A stretch of DNA of 64,000 bases from JACKII01 sp041687435 (GCA_041687435.1 JAWLBX010000004.1:169121-233120), one strand, 5' to 3'; counted from the first letter of the stretch, positions 37,812 through 47,213 are shown. Notes: a model not told the origin generated them from the sequence alone. Numbers and translations are program-made.

Positions 37812-38759
37812 ATGCCCCGCCCCATCACCCTTGCCGGCGCGCAACTTGGCCCGATCCACAGGGCGGACAGCCGGGAAAGCGTGGTCAGGCGCCTTTGCGA
37901 CCTGATGCGCCGGGCGCATGGCAAGGGTGCGCATCTGGTCGTGTTCCCGGAAATGGCGCTGACCACCTTTTTCCCGCGATGGTACATGGAAGATCAGGCG
38001 GAGGTCGATTCCTGGTTCGAGACGGAAATGCCGAACGCGGCCACCCGGCCGCTGTTCGAACTCGCCGCCAGCCTGAAGATCAGCTTCTACCTGGGCTATG
38101 CGGAGAAGTGCGTCGAGGGCGGCGAGACCCACCGCTACAACACCTCCATCCTGGTGGACCGGGACGGCAAAATCGTCGGCAAGTACCGCAAGGTGCACCT
38201 GCCGGGCCATTCCGAGTATGTGTCAAGCTATCCCTGGCAGCACCTGGAAAAGCGCTATTTCGAGGTCGGCAATCTGGGTTTCCCGGTCTGGCGGACGATG
38301 GGTGGCATCATGGGCATGTGCCTCTGCAACGATCGCCGCTGGCCGGAAACCTACCGTGTCATGGGCCTGCAGGGGGTGGAGGTCGTGATGCTCGGCTACA
38401 ACACGCCGACCCAGAACCGCGAGAGCAACACCATCGAACCGCCGCACCTGCGCATGATGCACAACCAGATGAGCATGCAGATGGGCGCCTATCAGAACGG
38501 CTGCTGGGTGGTTGGCGTTGCCAAGGCGGGAGCGGAGGACGGGTTCGACATGATGGGCGGCAGCGTGATCTGCGCGCCATCGGGCGAGATCGTGGCTATG
38601 GCCCGCACGCTGGGCGACGAGCTGATCGTCACCGATGCGGACCTGGACGATTGCACCTTCAACAAGACCACGATCTTCAACTTCGCCGCCCACCGCCGGC
38701 CGGAGGCCTACGGCATCATCACGAGTCAGGCCGGCGCCACGCCGCCGCCGGAGGAGTGA
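37812..38759 (+). CDS. N-carbamoyl-D-amino-acid hydrolase (nitrilase superfamily)
   Basis: 315 residues. E47 (VVFPEMALTTFFPRWY), K127 (KYRKVHLPGH) and C172 (MCLCNDRRWPE) form the nitrilase triad. The blocks AGAQLGPIHRADSRESVVRRL, NTSILVDRDGKIVGKYRKVH, LEKRYFEVGNLGFPVWRTMG and MQMGAYQNGCW follow closely the Agrobacterium D-carbamoylase used in hydantoin processing, as I remember it. It converts N-carbamoyl-D-amino acids to the D-amino acid, CO2 and ammonia. MFS transporter gene follows after 5 bp, so uptake of the substrate is likely coupled. No D-hydantoinase is adjacent. Confidence 0.85.
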   Translation: MPRPITLAGAQLGPIHRADSRESVVRRLCDLMRRAHGKGAHLVVFPEMALTTFFPRWYMEDQAEVDSWFETEMPNAATRPLFELAASLKISFYLGYAEKCVEGGETHRYNTSILVDRDGKIVGKYRKVHLPGHSEYVSSYPWQHLEKRYFEVGNLGFPVWRTMGGIMGMCLCNDRRWPETYRVMGLQGVEVVMLGYNTPTQNRESNTIEPPHLRMMHNQMSMQMGAYQNGCWVVGVAKAGAEDGFDMMGGSVICAPSGEIVAMARTLGDELIVTDADLDDCTFNKTTIFNFAAHRRPEAYGIITSQAGATPPPEE

Positions 38760-38764
38760 GGGCG

Positions 38765-40018
38765 ATGACCGCCTCCACACAATCCACGGCGGAGCCGAGC
38801 CTGGGCCGGATCATGCTGCTGGTGCTGTTGCCGTTCGGCAGCGGCTATTTCCTCTCCTACCTGTTCCGGGCGGTCAACGCCGTGGTCGCGCCGGATCTGG
38901 TGCGGGATATTGAGCTTTCCGCCAGCAGCCTCGGCCTGCTGACCGCCGCCTATCTGTTCGCGTTTGCGGCCTTCCAACTGCCGCTCGGCATCCTGTTGGA
39001 CCGGTTCGGTCCCCGGCGGGTGCAGACCGGCCTGTTGCTGACCGCCGGCATCGGCGCTCTTTTGTTCAGTGTGGCCGAAAGCGAGATCGCCCTGATCGCC
39101 GCCCGCGCCATGATCGGCCTGGGCTTCGCCGGTGGCCTAATGGCCAGTTTCAAGGCGGTGGCGGAATGGGCGCCGCCGGGGCGCATGCCGCTGCTCAACT
39201 CCTGGGTGATGGCATTCGGCGGCATCGGCGTGATGGCGGCCAGCACGCCCGCCGATCTGGCCGTGCAGGCCTTCGGCTGGCGTGCAGTGTTCGTGGCGCT
39301 TGCCTGTGTGACGGTGCTGGTCGCGCTCGCGATCTGGACCATCGTGCCGCGGCGGGGCGAGACACGGCAGGCGAGCGGCGAGGCCTTTGGCGACCAACTG
39401 AAGGCGCTCGGCCAGATCTATTCGGACCGGGAGTTCTGGCGGGTCGTGCCGGTGATCGCCACCACCTGCGGCAGCCATATCGCAATCCAGACCTTGTGGG
39501 CCGGGCCATGGCTGGCGGATGTCGGCGGTCTCGGCCGGGATATGGTGGCGATGACACTCACGCTGATGGCGGTGTCCTTCACCATCGGCATTCTCGGTGG
39601 CGGTGCGCTGGCGGACTGGGTGCGCCGCTTCGGTCACGGACCGCTCACCATCATGGCGGTGGCGACGGTGATCTATATTGTCAGCGTCGCCGGGCTCCTG
39701 GTTCTGCCGGTGACGTGGATGCTGCCGCTCTGGATCGTGTTTGCGGCGACCGGGCAGTTGGGCGTGCTGGGCTATCCGCACCTTTCCGAATATTTCGGCA
39801 CCGCGCTGGCCGGGCGGGCCGGCACGGCGGTCAACCTGCTGGTGTTCGGCACGGCCTTTGCGATCCAGTACGGCATCGGCGGGGTGCTCGACCTGTGGCC
39901 GGGCGGGGGCGACTACCCGCCGGAAGCCTATGCGACGGCGTTCGGCATCGTGCTGGGGCTGATGGTGGTGTCCTTCGCCTGGATGCTGCTCGGCAAGCCG
40001 GCCTCCAGCAGGCGTTAG
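38765..40018 (+). CDS. Major facilitator superfamily transporter
   Basis: 417 residues, 12 TM segments. The MFS loop signature follows TM2 as LLDRFGPRRVQTGLL (G-x-x-x-D-R-x-G-x-R type), with AARAMIGLGFAGGLMASFKAV next and a mirrored second half (GILGGGALADWVRRFG). It shares an operon with the N-carbamoylase (5 bp upstream), making it a candidate importer for carbamoylated or hydantoin-type amino acids. The stop overlaps the convergent CaiB-type gene. Confidence 0.85.
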   Translation: MTASTQSTAEPSLGRIMLLVLLPFGSGYFLSYLFRAVNAVVAPDLVRDIELSASSLGLLTAAYLFAFAAFQLPLGILLDRFGPRRVQTGLLLTAGIGALLFSVAESEIALIAARAMIGLGFAGGLMASFKAVAEWAPPGRMPLLNSWVMAFGGIGVMAASTPADLAVQAFGWRAVFVALACVTVLVALAIWTIVPRRGETRQASGEAFGDQLKALGQIYSDREFWRVVPVIATTCGSHIAIQTLWAGPWLADVGGLGRDMVAMTLTLMAVSFTIGILGGGALADWVRRFGHGPLTIMAVATVIYIVSVAGLLVLPVTWMLPLWIVFAATGQLGVLGYPHLSEYFGTALAGRAGTAVNLLVFGTAFAIQYGIGGVLDLWPGGGDYPPEAYATAFGIVLGLMVVSFAWMLLGKPASSRR

Positions 40019-41220
40019 GCGATCGTCACGATGTCACGGTTGGCGAGACCCTCGACCTGCCCCTCCGCGTAGCCGGCGACGTCGCGCAGCACCTCCAGCG
40101 TGTGCTGGCCCAGCAGCGGCGCGCCGGCGGGTGCGCGGGCCGGCGTTCCGGTCATGGCGATAGCGGAGCGGAGCGTCGGCACCGCGCCTTCGGTTGGATG
40201 CGGAGCACTGACGATCATGCCGCGGGCGGCCGTTTCCTCCGACTCCAGCGCTTGGCCAGGCGTGCGGATTGCGCCGGCGGGAATGCCGGCCTTGCGCAGC
40301 CGCGCGATCCAATCCTCCGTCATGGCCTTGCCGAACACGGCATCCATCTCCGCCTTCAGTTCGACGTGGTTGGCGACGCGGTCGGCGTTCGTCGCAAATC
40401 GCGGATCGTCGGCCAGATCCTCGCGCCCTATGCCATCGCGGCAGAGCCGCTGCCACATGCGGTCGCCAGCGGCGCAGAGCACGAACGGGCCGTCCATCGC
40501 TTCGTAGACGTTGAGCGGCTGGGCCACGCGGCTGGAATTGCCGATACGGGTCTCGTCCGTGCCTTCCATCAGATAGCGCGCCGCATAGGGCATCATGGTC
40601 GAGAGGGCCGAGTCGTAGAGCGGCACGTCAATGCGCTGGCCCTTGCCGGTGCGGTCGCGGGCATAGAGTGCGGCCAGCACCGCCTGCGTCAGATACTGCC
40701 CCGCCATGATATCGAACAGGGAGACGCCCATGCGCGTCGGCGGGCCGTCCGGATCGCCGGTCATCGCCATCATGCCGACCTCCGCCTGGGCGATGGGGTC
40801 GTAGCCGCCCAGGTCCGCCAGCGGTCCGGTGCGGCCATAGCCGGAGATCGAGCCGAAGATCAGGCGGGGGTTGTCTTGCGCCAGCGTCTCGTAACCGAGG
40901 CCGTAGCGTTCCAGCGCGCCGGTGCGCATGCTTTCGACCACCACATCGCACTTGGCCGCCAGCGCCCGAACCGCAATCGCGCCTTCCGGCTGGGTGATGT
41001 CGATGGCCAGCGAGCGCTTGTTGCGGTTGATCGCCATGAAATACGGCGATTCCCGCTCGCTGCCGGCGGGGCGGTAGGACCGGGTTTCGTCGCCGCCGTC
41101 CGGGTTTTCCACCTTGAAGACTTCGGCGCCGAGGTCGGCCAGCATCATCGTGCAGAACGGCCCGGCCAGCACCCGGGTCAGGTCCAGAATGCGCACGCCG
41201 GCAAGTGCGGTTTCGGCCAT
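40015..41220 (-). CDS. CaiB/BaiF family CoA-transferase 1
   Basis: 401 residues, class III CoA-transferase. Diagnostic blocks: LAGVRILDLTRVLAGPFCTMMLADLGAEVFKVE, DITQPEG, VESMRTGALERYGLGYETL and LGGYDPIAQAEVGMMAMTG, with the catalytic Asp region YDPIAQA. It transfers CoA between acyl-CoA and an organic acid. ATG at 41220 (MAETALAG). Convergent with the MFS gene by a 4-bp overlap. Substrate unknown; two related genes at 42070 and 43341 are in the same 4.5 kb. Confidence 0.85.
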   Translation of the reverse strand: MAETALAGVRILDLTRVLAGPFCTMMLADLGAEVFKVENPDGGDETRSYRPAGSERESPYFMAINRNKRSLAIDITQPEGAIAVRALAAKCDVVVESMRTGALERYGLGYETLAQDNPRLIFGSISGYGRTGPLADLGGYDPIAQAEVGMMAMTGDPDGPPTRMGVSLFDIMAGQYLTQAVLAALYARDRTGKGQRIDVPLYDSALSTMMPYAARYLMEGTDETRIGNSSRVAQPLNVYEAMDGPFVLCAAGDRMWQRLCRDGIGREDLADDPRFATNADRVANHVELKAEMDAVFGKAMTEDWIARLRKAGIPAGAIRTPGQALESEETAARGMIVSAPHPTEGAVPTLRSAIAMTGTPARAPAGAPLLGQHTLEVLRDVAGYAEGQVEGLANRDIVTIA

Positions 41221-41320
41221 GGCGATGGTCTCCCAAAGAATATTGCCGGCAAGCATTGCCGCTTGCCGCCGCATCTGCAATCGTTTCCGCGTTTCACACC
41301 GCAAACGGGAGCCCATCCAG

Positions 41321-41512
41321 ATGGCCGGCGATAAACAGAACATCAGCTTCGAGATCCAACCGGACGCCCAGGCGTTCCTCGACGAGATGGTTGGCAAGTA
41401 CGACCTGCCGGACCGAGGCAAGGCCCTGCGCGCGCTGATCGACTACGCCATGGAGGATGGCGACCCGGACGTGATTTTCGGCGAAATCCGCTGCCTGCGC
41501 TGCGAGGATTGA
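41321..41512 (+). CDS. Small RHH-like hypothetical protein, 63 residues
   Basis: Begins MAGDKQNISFEIQPDAQAFL at 41321, then EMVGKYDLPDRGKALRALIDYAMEDGDPDVIFGEIRCLRCED. The beta strand NISFEI followed by two helices suits a ribbon-helix-helix-like or small helical fold, and the ending CLRCED has a CxxC. Its stop is 9 bp before creA, so they may be cotranscribed. No known partner. Confidence 0.55.
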   Translation: MAGDKQNISFEIQPDAQAFLDEMVGKYDLPDRGKALRALIDYAMEDGDPDVIFGEIRCLRCED

Positions 41513-41521
41513 CCGGTTCCG

Positions 41522-42031
41522 ATGATGTTGAAAACATTGCGCGGCGCGGGCCTGGCGCTCTCGCTGCTGCTGCCGTTGCAGGCAGGTCAGGCCGACGAGA
41601 TCGGCCGGGTCGATACCGCCTTCAACTGGGTGGGTTCGAACAAGCACATCGCGGTGGAGGCGTTCGACGATCCGAAGGTGGATGGCGTCACCTGCTATCT
41701 TTCCATGGCGCGCAAGGGCGGCATTTCCGGCGCCATTGGCGTGGCGGAGGAAACGTCTGACGCCTCTATCGCCTGCCGGCAGGTCGGCCCAATCGAATTT
41801 CGTGAGCCGATTTCCGGCGACGGGGAGGGAGAAGAGGTTTTCCGCGAAAGCCGCAGCTTCCTCTTTAAGAAGCTGCGTGTCGTCCGCTTTTGGGATGCCA
41901 AGCGCAAGGTGTTGGTGTACCTGACCTATTCCGACAAGCTGATCGATGGTTCGCCCAAGAATGGCATCACCGCGGTCGCACTAATGCCCTGGGGTGCCGA
42001 GCCGCCGGGCGAAGTGAAGATTGACCGATAG
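41522..42031 (+). CDS. creA: CreA family periplasmic protein
   Basis: 169 residues with signal peptide (GAGLALSLLLPLQAGQA). The mature part follows E. coli CreA closely: IGRVDTAFNW, VEAFDDPKVDGVTCYLSMARKGGISG, EETSDASIACRQVGPIEF, VRFWDAKRKVLVYLTYSDK and GSPKNGITAVALMPW. Function of CreA remains unknown. The creBCD regulatory genes are not nearby. Second ATG at 41525 is equally possible. Confidence 0.85.
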   Translation: MMLKTLRGAGLALSLLLPLQAGQADEIGRVDTAFNWVGSNKHIAVEAFDDPKVDGVTCYLSMARKGGISGAIGVAEETSDASIACRQVGPIEFREPISGDGEGEEVFRESRSFLFKKLRVVRFWDAKRKVLVYLTYSDKLIDGSPKNGITAVALMPWGAEPPGEVKIDR

Positions 42032-42069
42032 GACGGATGCGGGTCGGTAAGGCGTGCATATCCGCCAGC

Positions 42070-43239
42070 CTATGTCAGTGCGGCAATCTCCGCCTTGCTG
42101 AAGCCCGCCTCGCGCAGCACCTCCGCCGTGTGCTCGCCCGGTGACGGCGGCAGGCTGGTCAGTTTCGGACCGCCATGTTCGAAGGCAAAGCCGCCGCCCA
42201 TCAGCTTCAAGCCGTCGATCTCCTGCATGCCGGAAGTGCGGTAGGCGTGCTGGGGGTGTTCCACCACCTCCGGAATGGTCCAGATCTTGGAACAGGGGCA
42301 GCCGGCCTTGTTAAGCCTGTCATCCCATTCGGCAGCGGTGGCGGTGGCGAACACCCCGTTCAGGAGGGCCTGGAGTTCGGCGGCATTTTCCTTGCGTCTG
42401 TCCCAGTCGGCAAAGCGCGGGTCGGTCAGCAGGTCCTGCCGCTCCGTGACGCGGGCGAGGGCCTCGTACTGGCCATCGGTGTTGCACGCGAGGAGAAAGT
42501 GCCCGTCCTTTGCCTGGAACAGGTCGGCGGTCGGGCGGCGGCTGACGGCCATGTTGCCGTATTGCACCGGATTGAAGCCGGTAAAGGTCCAGTCCGCAAC
42601 GGTCGGTGACAGGAAGCTCAAGGCCGAATCCAGCATTGAGACATCGACCAACTGCCCCTTGCCGGTCGCCTGCCGCTGGAACAACGCGGCTGCAACGGCA
42701 AAGGCCGCCGTCATGCCCGCCGCTGCATCGACCACGGCGAAGCCGGCGCGTGTCGGGCCTTTGTCGGGATGGCCGGTGATCGACATGATGCCGCTGATCG
42801 CCTGGATCTTGCCGTCATAGGCCGGTGTCTTGGCATCCGGCCCGACGCGGCCGAAGCCGGAGACGGCGGCATAGATCAGGCGCGGGTTGATCTGTTTCAA
42901 CACATCCCAGCCGATGCCGAGCCTATCCATCACGCCCGGTCGGAAATTCTCCATCACGACATCGGCGGTGGCGGCCAGCTTTTTGACCGCTGCGATGGCT
43001 TTCGGATCTTTCAGGTCCAGGCAGATTCCGCGTTTGTTTCCGTTCGAACTGATATAGATCGGCGAGGTGGTGTCGCCCTTCGGGCCGGTTGCGCCGTTGG
43101 TGGTGCGAGAGTCCTCGCCGCCGGGCTTTTCGATCTTGATGACGTCCGCACCCAGCAGGGCCAATTGATAACTGGCATAAGGGCCGGCAAAGACCTGGGT
43201 GAAGTCCAGCACACGGATGCCGGTGAAGGGTTGTGTCAT
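42070..43239 (-). CDS. CaiB/BaiF family CoA-transferase 2
   Basis: 389 residues. GIRVLDFTQVFAGPYASYQLALLGADVIKIEKPGG is the typical N-terminus, with ADVVMENFRPGVMDRLGIGWDVLKQINPRLIYAAVSGFGRVG and the catalytic region TPAYDGKIQAISGIMSITG. Not adjacent in operon to CoA-transferase 1: creA lies between, on the other strand. Divergent from the racemase at 43341. Substrate unknown. Confidence 0.85.
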   Translation of the reverse strand: MTQPFTGIRVLDFTQVFAGPYASYQLALLGADVIKIEKPGGEDSRTTNGATGPKGDTTSPIYISSNGNKRGICLDLKDPKAIAAVKKLAATADVVMENFRPGVMDRLGIGWDVLKQINPRLIYAAVSGFGRVGPDAKTPAYDGKIQAISGIMSITGHPDKGPTRAGFAVVDAAAGMTAAFAVAAALFQRQATGKGQLVDVSMLDSALSFLSPTVADWTFTGFNPVQYGNMAVSRRPTADLFQAKDGHFLLACNTDGQYEALARVTERQDLLTDPRFADWDRRKENAAELQALLNGVFATATAAEWDDRLNKAGCPCSKIWTIPEVVEHPQHAYRTSGMQEIDGLKLMGGGFAFEHGGPKLTSLPPSPGEHTAEVLREAGFSKAEIAALT

Positions 43240-43340
43240 GGGGGGGAACGCGCCTCTCCGTTGAACGGCCGCAAAGAGGCGCTATGCTGCCTGCGAGAGT
43301 GATACGACACAAGGTCTCCTGAGACGAAGGCGAGGAAACG

Positions 43341-44492
43341 ATGAGTGGTCCGTTGACAGGCGTCAAAGTGGTGGAATTTGCAGGCATCGGTCCGGGTCCG
43401 TTTGCCTGCATGATGCTGGCCGACATGGGAGCGGAGGTCATCCGCATCGACCGTGCGGCGAATGTCGGCAAGGAAGGCGCTGCCGATCCGAAATACAACA
43501 ACCTGCTGCGCGGCCGCAAAAACGTCGCCATCGACCTGAAAAACCCGGAAGGCGTCGAACTGGCGCTGCAGCTCTGCGACAAGGCCGATATTTTGATCGA
43601 AGGCTTCCGCCCGGGCGTGATGGAGCGGCTGGGCCTTGGGCCGGATGTGGTGCTCAAGCGCAACCCGAAAATCGTGTTCGGCCGCATGACCGGCTGGGGC
43701 CAGGACGGACCGATTGCGCACACGGCCGGCCACGACATCAACTATATCTCGCTATCCGGCGCGCTGCACTCCATTGGCCCGAAAGACGGCCCGCCGGTGC
43801 CGCCATTGAACCTGGTGGGCGATTTTGGCGGCGGTGCGCTCTACATGGTTGTCGGTGCGCTGGCGGCTTATATCGAGGCTCAGAAATCCGGCCAGGGCCA
43901 AGTGGTCGATACCTCTATGGTGGAGGGGTCCGCCTCGCTCATGACATCCATGTACGGCGCACTGGCCGCGGGCGCCTGGGACGACCGGCGCGGTTACAAC
44001 CGCCTGGACGGCGGCGCGCACTATTACGGACCTTACGAATGCAAGGACGGCAAGTATATCTCCATCGGCTCTATCGAGCCGCAATTCTATGCGCTGCTGC
44101 TGGAGAAAACCGGCCTGAAGGGTACGAATATGCCCGACCAGAGCGACCGATCTGCCTGGGACGTGAATCGGGAGACGCTGAAAGAGGTGTTCCTAACCAA
44201 AACCCGCGCGGAATGGCAGGCCATCATGGAGGATAGCGATGTCTGTTTCGGCGCCGTCCTCAGCATGGGCGAGGCGATGGAGCATCCGCACAATGTCGCC
44301 CGCGGCACCTTCATCGAGGTCGATGGCTTCAAGCAGCCGGGGCCGGCGCCGAAATTCACCCGCACTCCCAGTAAGACGTCGCGCGGCGTCGCCCATGCCG
44401 GCGAGCACTCGAAAGAAGGCCTGGCCGACTGGGGCTTCGCCGCTGCGGAAATCGACCGGCTGGCGGCTGCCGGCGCGATCAAGCAGCGTTAG
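43341..44492 (+). CDS. Alpha-methylacyl-CoA racemase-like CaiB-family protein
   Basis: 383 residues. GVKVVEFAGIGPGPFACMMLADMGAEVIRID and PGVMERLGLGPDVVL fit the family, and the AMACR/MCR acid-base residues are present: H131 and D132 in GHDINYIS and D161 in NLVGDFGGGA. That makes epimerisation of 2-methylacyl-CoA more likely than CoA transfer, possibly for branched-chain acid or sterol-type side-chain oxidation. Divergent from CoA-transferase 2 with 100 bp between. It converges on the subtilase gene. Confidence 0.85.
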   Translation: MSGPLTGVKVVEFAGIGPGPFACMMLADMGAEVIRIDRAANVGKEGAADPKYNNLLRGRKNVAIDLKNPEGVELALQLCDKADILIEGFRPGVMERLGLGPDVVLKRNPKIVFGRMTGWGQDGPIAHTAGHDINYISLSGALHSIGPKDGPPVPPLNLVGDFGGGALYMVVGALAAYIEAQKSGQGQVVDTSMVEGSASLMTSMYGALAAGAWDDRRGYNRLDGGAHYYGPYECKDGKYISIGSIEPQFYALLLEKTGLKGTNMPDQSDRSAWDVNRETLKEVFLTKTRAEWQAIMEDSDVCFGAVLSMGEAMEHPHNVARGTFIEVDGFKQPGPAPKFTRTPSKTSRGVAHAGEHSKEGLADWGFAAAEIDRLAAAGAIKQR

Positions 44493-44555
44493 GTTTCCGA
44501 TGATGCGCTCGCGGCCACCAGCGGGGGGGCGGTTCTATTGTCCTTATTGTCTGAG

Positions 44556-44574
44556 CCCCGGCCTTGAGCCGGGG
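44556..44574. terminator. GC-rich hairpin between convergent genes
   Basis: CCCCGGC (44556-44562) and GCCGGGG (44568-44574) with loop CTTGA, in the 108 bp between convergent 43341-44492 and 44601-46013. The sequence CCCCGGCxTTGAGCCGGGG type recurs in many alphaproteobacterial genomes. Bidirectional termination is likely but the T-tract is weak. Confidence 0.45.
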
Positions 44575-44600
44575 TCCGTACGATCCGGCGTTTGCCAAGC

Positions 44601-46013
44601 CTAGAACATGTCGTTCTCTGCCAGGTCGTTTACTTTCTCCAGGTCCGCGGGTTTGGGCAGGGTGGTTTTCAGTAGCTTCGGTAGGAAGAGAATGCCCGCG
44701 CCGTGGCGAGTCGAATCCCAATTCGGGCCTGGCTTGGCGCTCTCTTTCAGGCAATGGCGGAAGGCTTCCACCCGCCGCCAGGTGTTGCCGTAGAGGCGCT
44801 GAATATCGGCCCAATGATGCGCCAGCCATAGCACTGCCGCCCCGGAGACATGGGTTGTGGCATAGCTGGTGCCGTCGCCATCTTTGGGCGAATAACCGGG
44901 CTGGGTGCCGTTCGGGCCGCGGAACAGGGCCCGATAGACGTCATCCGCCGGCGCTGACAAATCAACCCGCATGCCTGCGCTGCCGCCGGTCCAGGGGCGC
45001 CGGGATTCCGAAACGCCGCCCACAGTAATAGTGCGGGCATACCGTCCGGGGTAGGTCACCTCGCTGGTGACATTGCCCGCGGCGGCGACCATGATCACAC
45101 CCATCTCGTAAGCGGCATCCACCGTCCGGCCGATCGCGGCGCCCGGGAAGCAAGGGTTCCCCAGGCTCATGGATAGCACCAGGCAGCCGCTATCTACAGT
45201 CGCGCGGCGAATGCCTTCGGCTAGGCTCGTGTCGTTGCTCAGCACGCCAGCAACGACGGGGAAGTTGGTAACGCGATAGGGTATGACATTGGTGCGCGGC
45301 GCGACGCCCGCGAACAGTCCCGGTTGAAAACCACAGAGCACGCTGAGCGTGCGCATGCCATGTCCGGGCGTGCCGAAGCCGGTCAGCGGGTCGCTCGGCA
45401 AACTGTTGATGGCCTGCGGGTCAAATACATTCGCGCCCTCATGCATCAGCACGTGCCCGGAGGACGCCATGGTGCCATCGTTCAGTTCCAGGCAAGGATG
45501 TAGTGCCATGCCGGTATCCAGGTGGCCCACCTTGATTTCCGGATGCCGCCAGGGTGGCTCGTTCTGACGGTCCCAGTGGAAAAGATCCCAGGCCTCCGGC
45601 GCGCCGACCATTTCCAGATTCCAACTGAACCAGCCTTTCTTTTGGCCCTGGCGCGTGGCGGTGCGAGGGCTAGCGCTATCGACCGCGGTAGCCTTTGCCT
45701 GCGGGTTCTCGTACCACCGTTTCATCGCAACGCGGCCGCGCAGCAACTCCACCTTTTTCGCGCCTGGCTGGCGCGCGAGCCACAGGAACACGGCGTCATT
45801 GTTGCCATGCTTGGCGCGCAGCGCCTTTTGCACCGCACGGGCCAGGAACCACTCGTCCGGGCCGACCTGGATCAGTGAATGGCCTGCCTCGCTTCCGCCC
45901 GAATAGGGATCCAGGCGCTGTTCCAATGCCTTGGCGCCGCGGGCACCGTTGGTCTGAATGACGAAAATCGATGGGTTCGCCGTATCGCGGCTGCGGTCCT
46001 GATCGTCTGTCAT
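44601..46013 (-). CDS. Subtilisin-like S8 family serine peptidase without signal peptide
   Basis: 470 residues from ATG 46013. Triad in order: D166 (VGHLDTG), H218 (GTPGHGMRT) and S383 (GDGTSYATTHVSG), with oxyanion Asn N314 (AAAGNVTS). Residues 1-130 form a non-catalytic, Lys/Arg-rich region without signal sequence, so either the enzyme is cytoplasmic or exported by a non-Sec route. The insert GAPEAWDLFHWDRQ separates the prodomain. Such large signal-less S8 proteins occur as stand-alone accessory genes; no associated partner recognised. Confidence 0.82.
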   Translation of the reverse strand: MTDDQDRSRDTANPSIFVIQTNGARGAKALEQRLDPYSGGSEAGHSLIQVGPDEWFLARAVQKALRAKHGNNDAVFLWLARQPGAKKVELLRGRVAMKRWYENPQAKATAVDSASPRTATRQGQKKGWFSWNLEMVGAPEAWDLFHWDRQNEPPWRHPEIKVGHLDTGMALHPCLELNDGTMASSGHVLMHEGANVFDPQAINSLPSDPLTGFGTPGHGMRTLSVLCGFQPGLFAGVAPRTNVIPYRVTNFPVVAGVLSNDTSLAEGIRRATVDSGCLVLSMSLGNPCFPGAAIGRTVDAAYEMGVIMVAAAGNVTSEVTYPGRYARTITVGGVSESRRPWTGGSAGMRVDLSAPADDVYRALFRGPNGTQPGYSPKDGDGTSYATTHVSGAAVLWLAHHWADIQRLYGNTWRRVEAFRHCLKESAKPGPNWDSTRHGAGILFLPKLLKTTLPKPADLEKVNDLAENDMF

Positions 46014-46134
46014 CGCCGATCCCTGCCTTTGATGTCGTCGGTCCCCTTGGCTTGCGCCCTGCGGGTTGTCATAGTTGGCGGCAAAACATTGCCGCATGGC
46101 AAGACCCCTTAGCCGCCACGAGGAAACGCCGACC

Positions 46135-47208
46135 ATGAACAACACTGCAAGCACCGTCGCCAGCCGCGCGGGGGTGAACGATGAATGGCTCGCCCGCCGG
46201 GTGGAGGATGTGCTGGAGCCGGATCTGCCGATCTGCGATCCGCATCATCATCTGTGGGACTTTCCCGCCCACCGCTATCTGCTCGATCAACTGCGGGAGG
46301 ATACGGAGGATGGCCACAATGTCGTCTCCACCGTGTTCATCGAATGCACAGCCTTCTACCGTGCCGATGGGCCGGAGCATATGAAGCCGGTGGGCGAGGT
46401 GGAATTCGTCAACGGCGTGTCCGCCATGACCGCCAGTGGCCGCTATGGCGACAGCCGGCCCTGCTCCGCCATTGTCGGCCGGGCCGACCTGACCCTCGGC
46501 GAGGCGAAGGTGCGGGAGGTGCTGGAGGCCGAAGTGCTGGCGGGCGGCGGCCGCAAGGGCGGGGAGGGCCGCTTCAAGGGCATCCGCCATGCCGCGGGCT
46601 GGGATGCGGCGGCGGAGGTGCACAACTCGCACACCAACCCGCCGGAAGGGCTCTATCTCCGCGATGATTTCCGCGAAGGCTTCAAGGTGCTCTCCGGCAT
46701 GGGCCTGACCTTCGAGGCTTGGCTCTACCATCCGCAACTGCCGGATGTGGCCTCGCTGGCCGCGGCCTTTCCGGACGCCAAGATCGTGCTGAACCATTGC
46801 GGCGGGCCGCTCGGCGTCGGACCGTATCAGGGCAAGCAGGACGAATATTTCGCCGACTGGCAGCAGAATATCCAGGCCATCGCTGCGGCGAGCGAGAACG
46901 TCTACGTCAAGATCGGCGGCATCGGCATGAAGGTGAACGGCCGCAACTTCCATGAATTGCCGGAGCCGCCATCGAGCGAACATCTGGCCAATGTCTGGAG
47001 GCCCTGGATCGACACCTGCATCGAAGCGTTCGGGCCGAAGCGCAGCATGTTCGAGAGCAATTTCCCGGTGGACAAGGTCTCCGGCAGCTATCGCACCTAC
47101 TGGAACGCCTTCAAGTGCATCGCGTCCGGCGCCAGCGCCGATGAGAAACGCTGGCTGTTCCATGATGCTGCCCACACCTTTTACGGGCTGGAGCCCCTGG
47201 GCAAGTGA
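46135..47208 (+). CDS. Amidohydrolase family protein (2-pyrone-dicarboxylate lactonase-like)
   Basis: 357 residues, metal-dependent TIM barrel of the amidohydrolase_2 group. PICDPHHHLWDFPAHRYL carries the N-terminal HxH-like metal motif; later VVNHCGGPLGV-like stretch (IVLNHCGGPLG) and FESNFPVDKVSGSY hold further metal and catalytic residues. Starts at 46135 after AGGAAACG. First gene of an operon with the acyl-CoA ligase and LLM oxidoreductase. Probably hydrolyses a lactone or decarboxylates a ring acid; exact substrate unknown. Confidence 0.82.
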   Translation: MNNTASTVASRAGVNDEWLARRVEDVLEPDLPICDPHHHLWDFPAHRYLLDQLREDTEDGHNVVSTVFIECTAFYRADGPEHMKPVGEVEFVNGVSAMTASGRYGDSRPCSAIVGRADLTLGEAKVREVLEAEVLAGGGRKGGEGRFKGIRHAAGWDAAAEVHNSHTNPPEGLYLRDDFREGFKVLSGMGLTFEAWLYHPQLPDVASLAAAFPDAKIVLNHCGGPLGVGPYQGKQDEYFADWQQNIQAIAAASENVYVKIGGIGMKVNGRNFHELPEPPSSEHLANVWRPWIDTCIEAFGPKRSMFESNFPVDKVSGSYRTYWNAFKCIASGASADEKRWLFHDAAHTFYGLEPLGK

Positions 47209-47213
47209 CCGCC

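Noticed and set aside
37310..40018. 902-codon plus-strand ORF
   Set aside because: Begins as antisense of the amidase and as a shadow of the carbamoylase; only 38765-40018 (MFS) is real.
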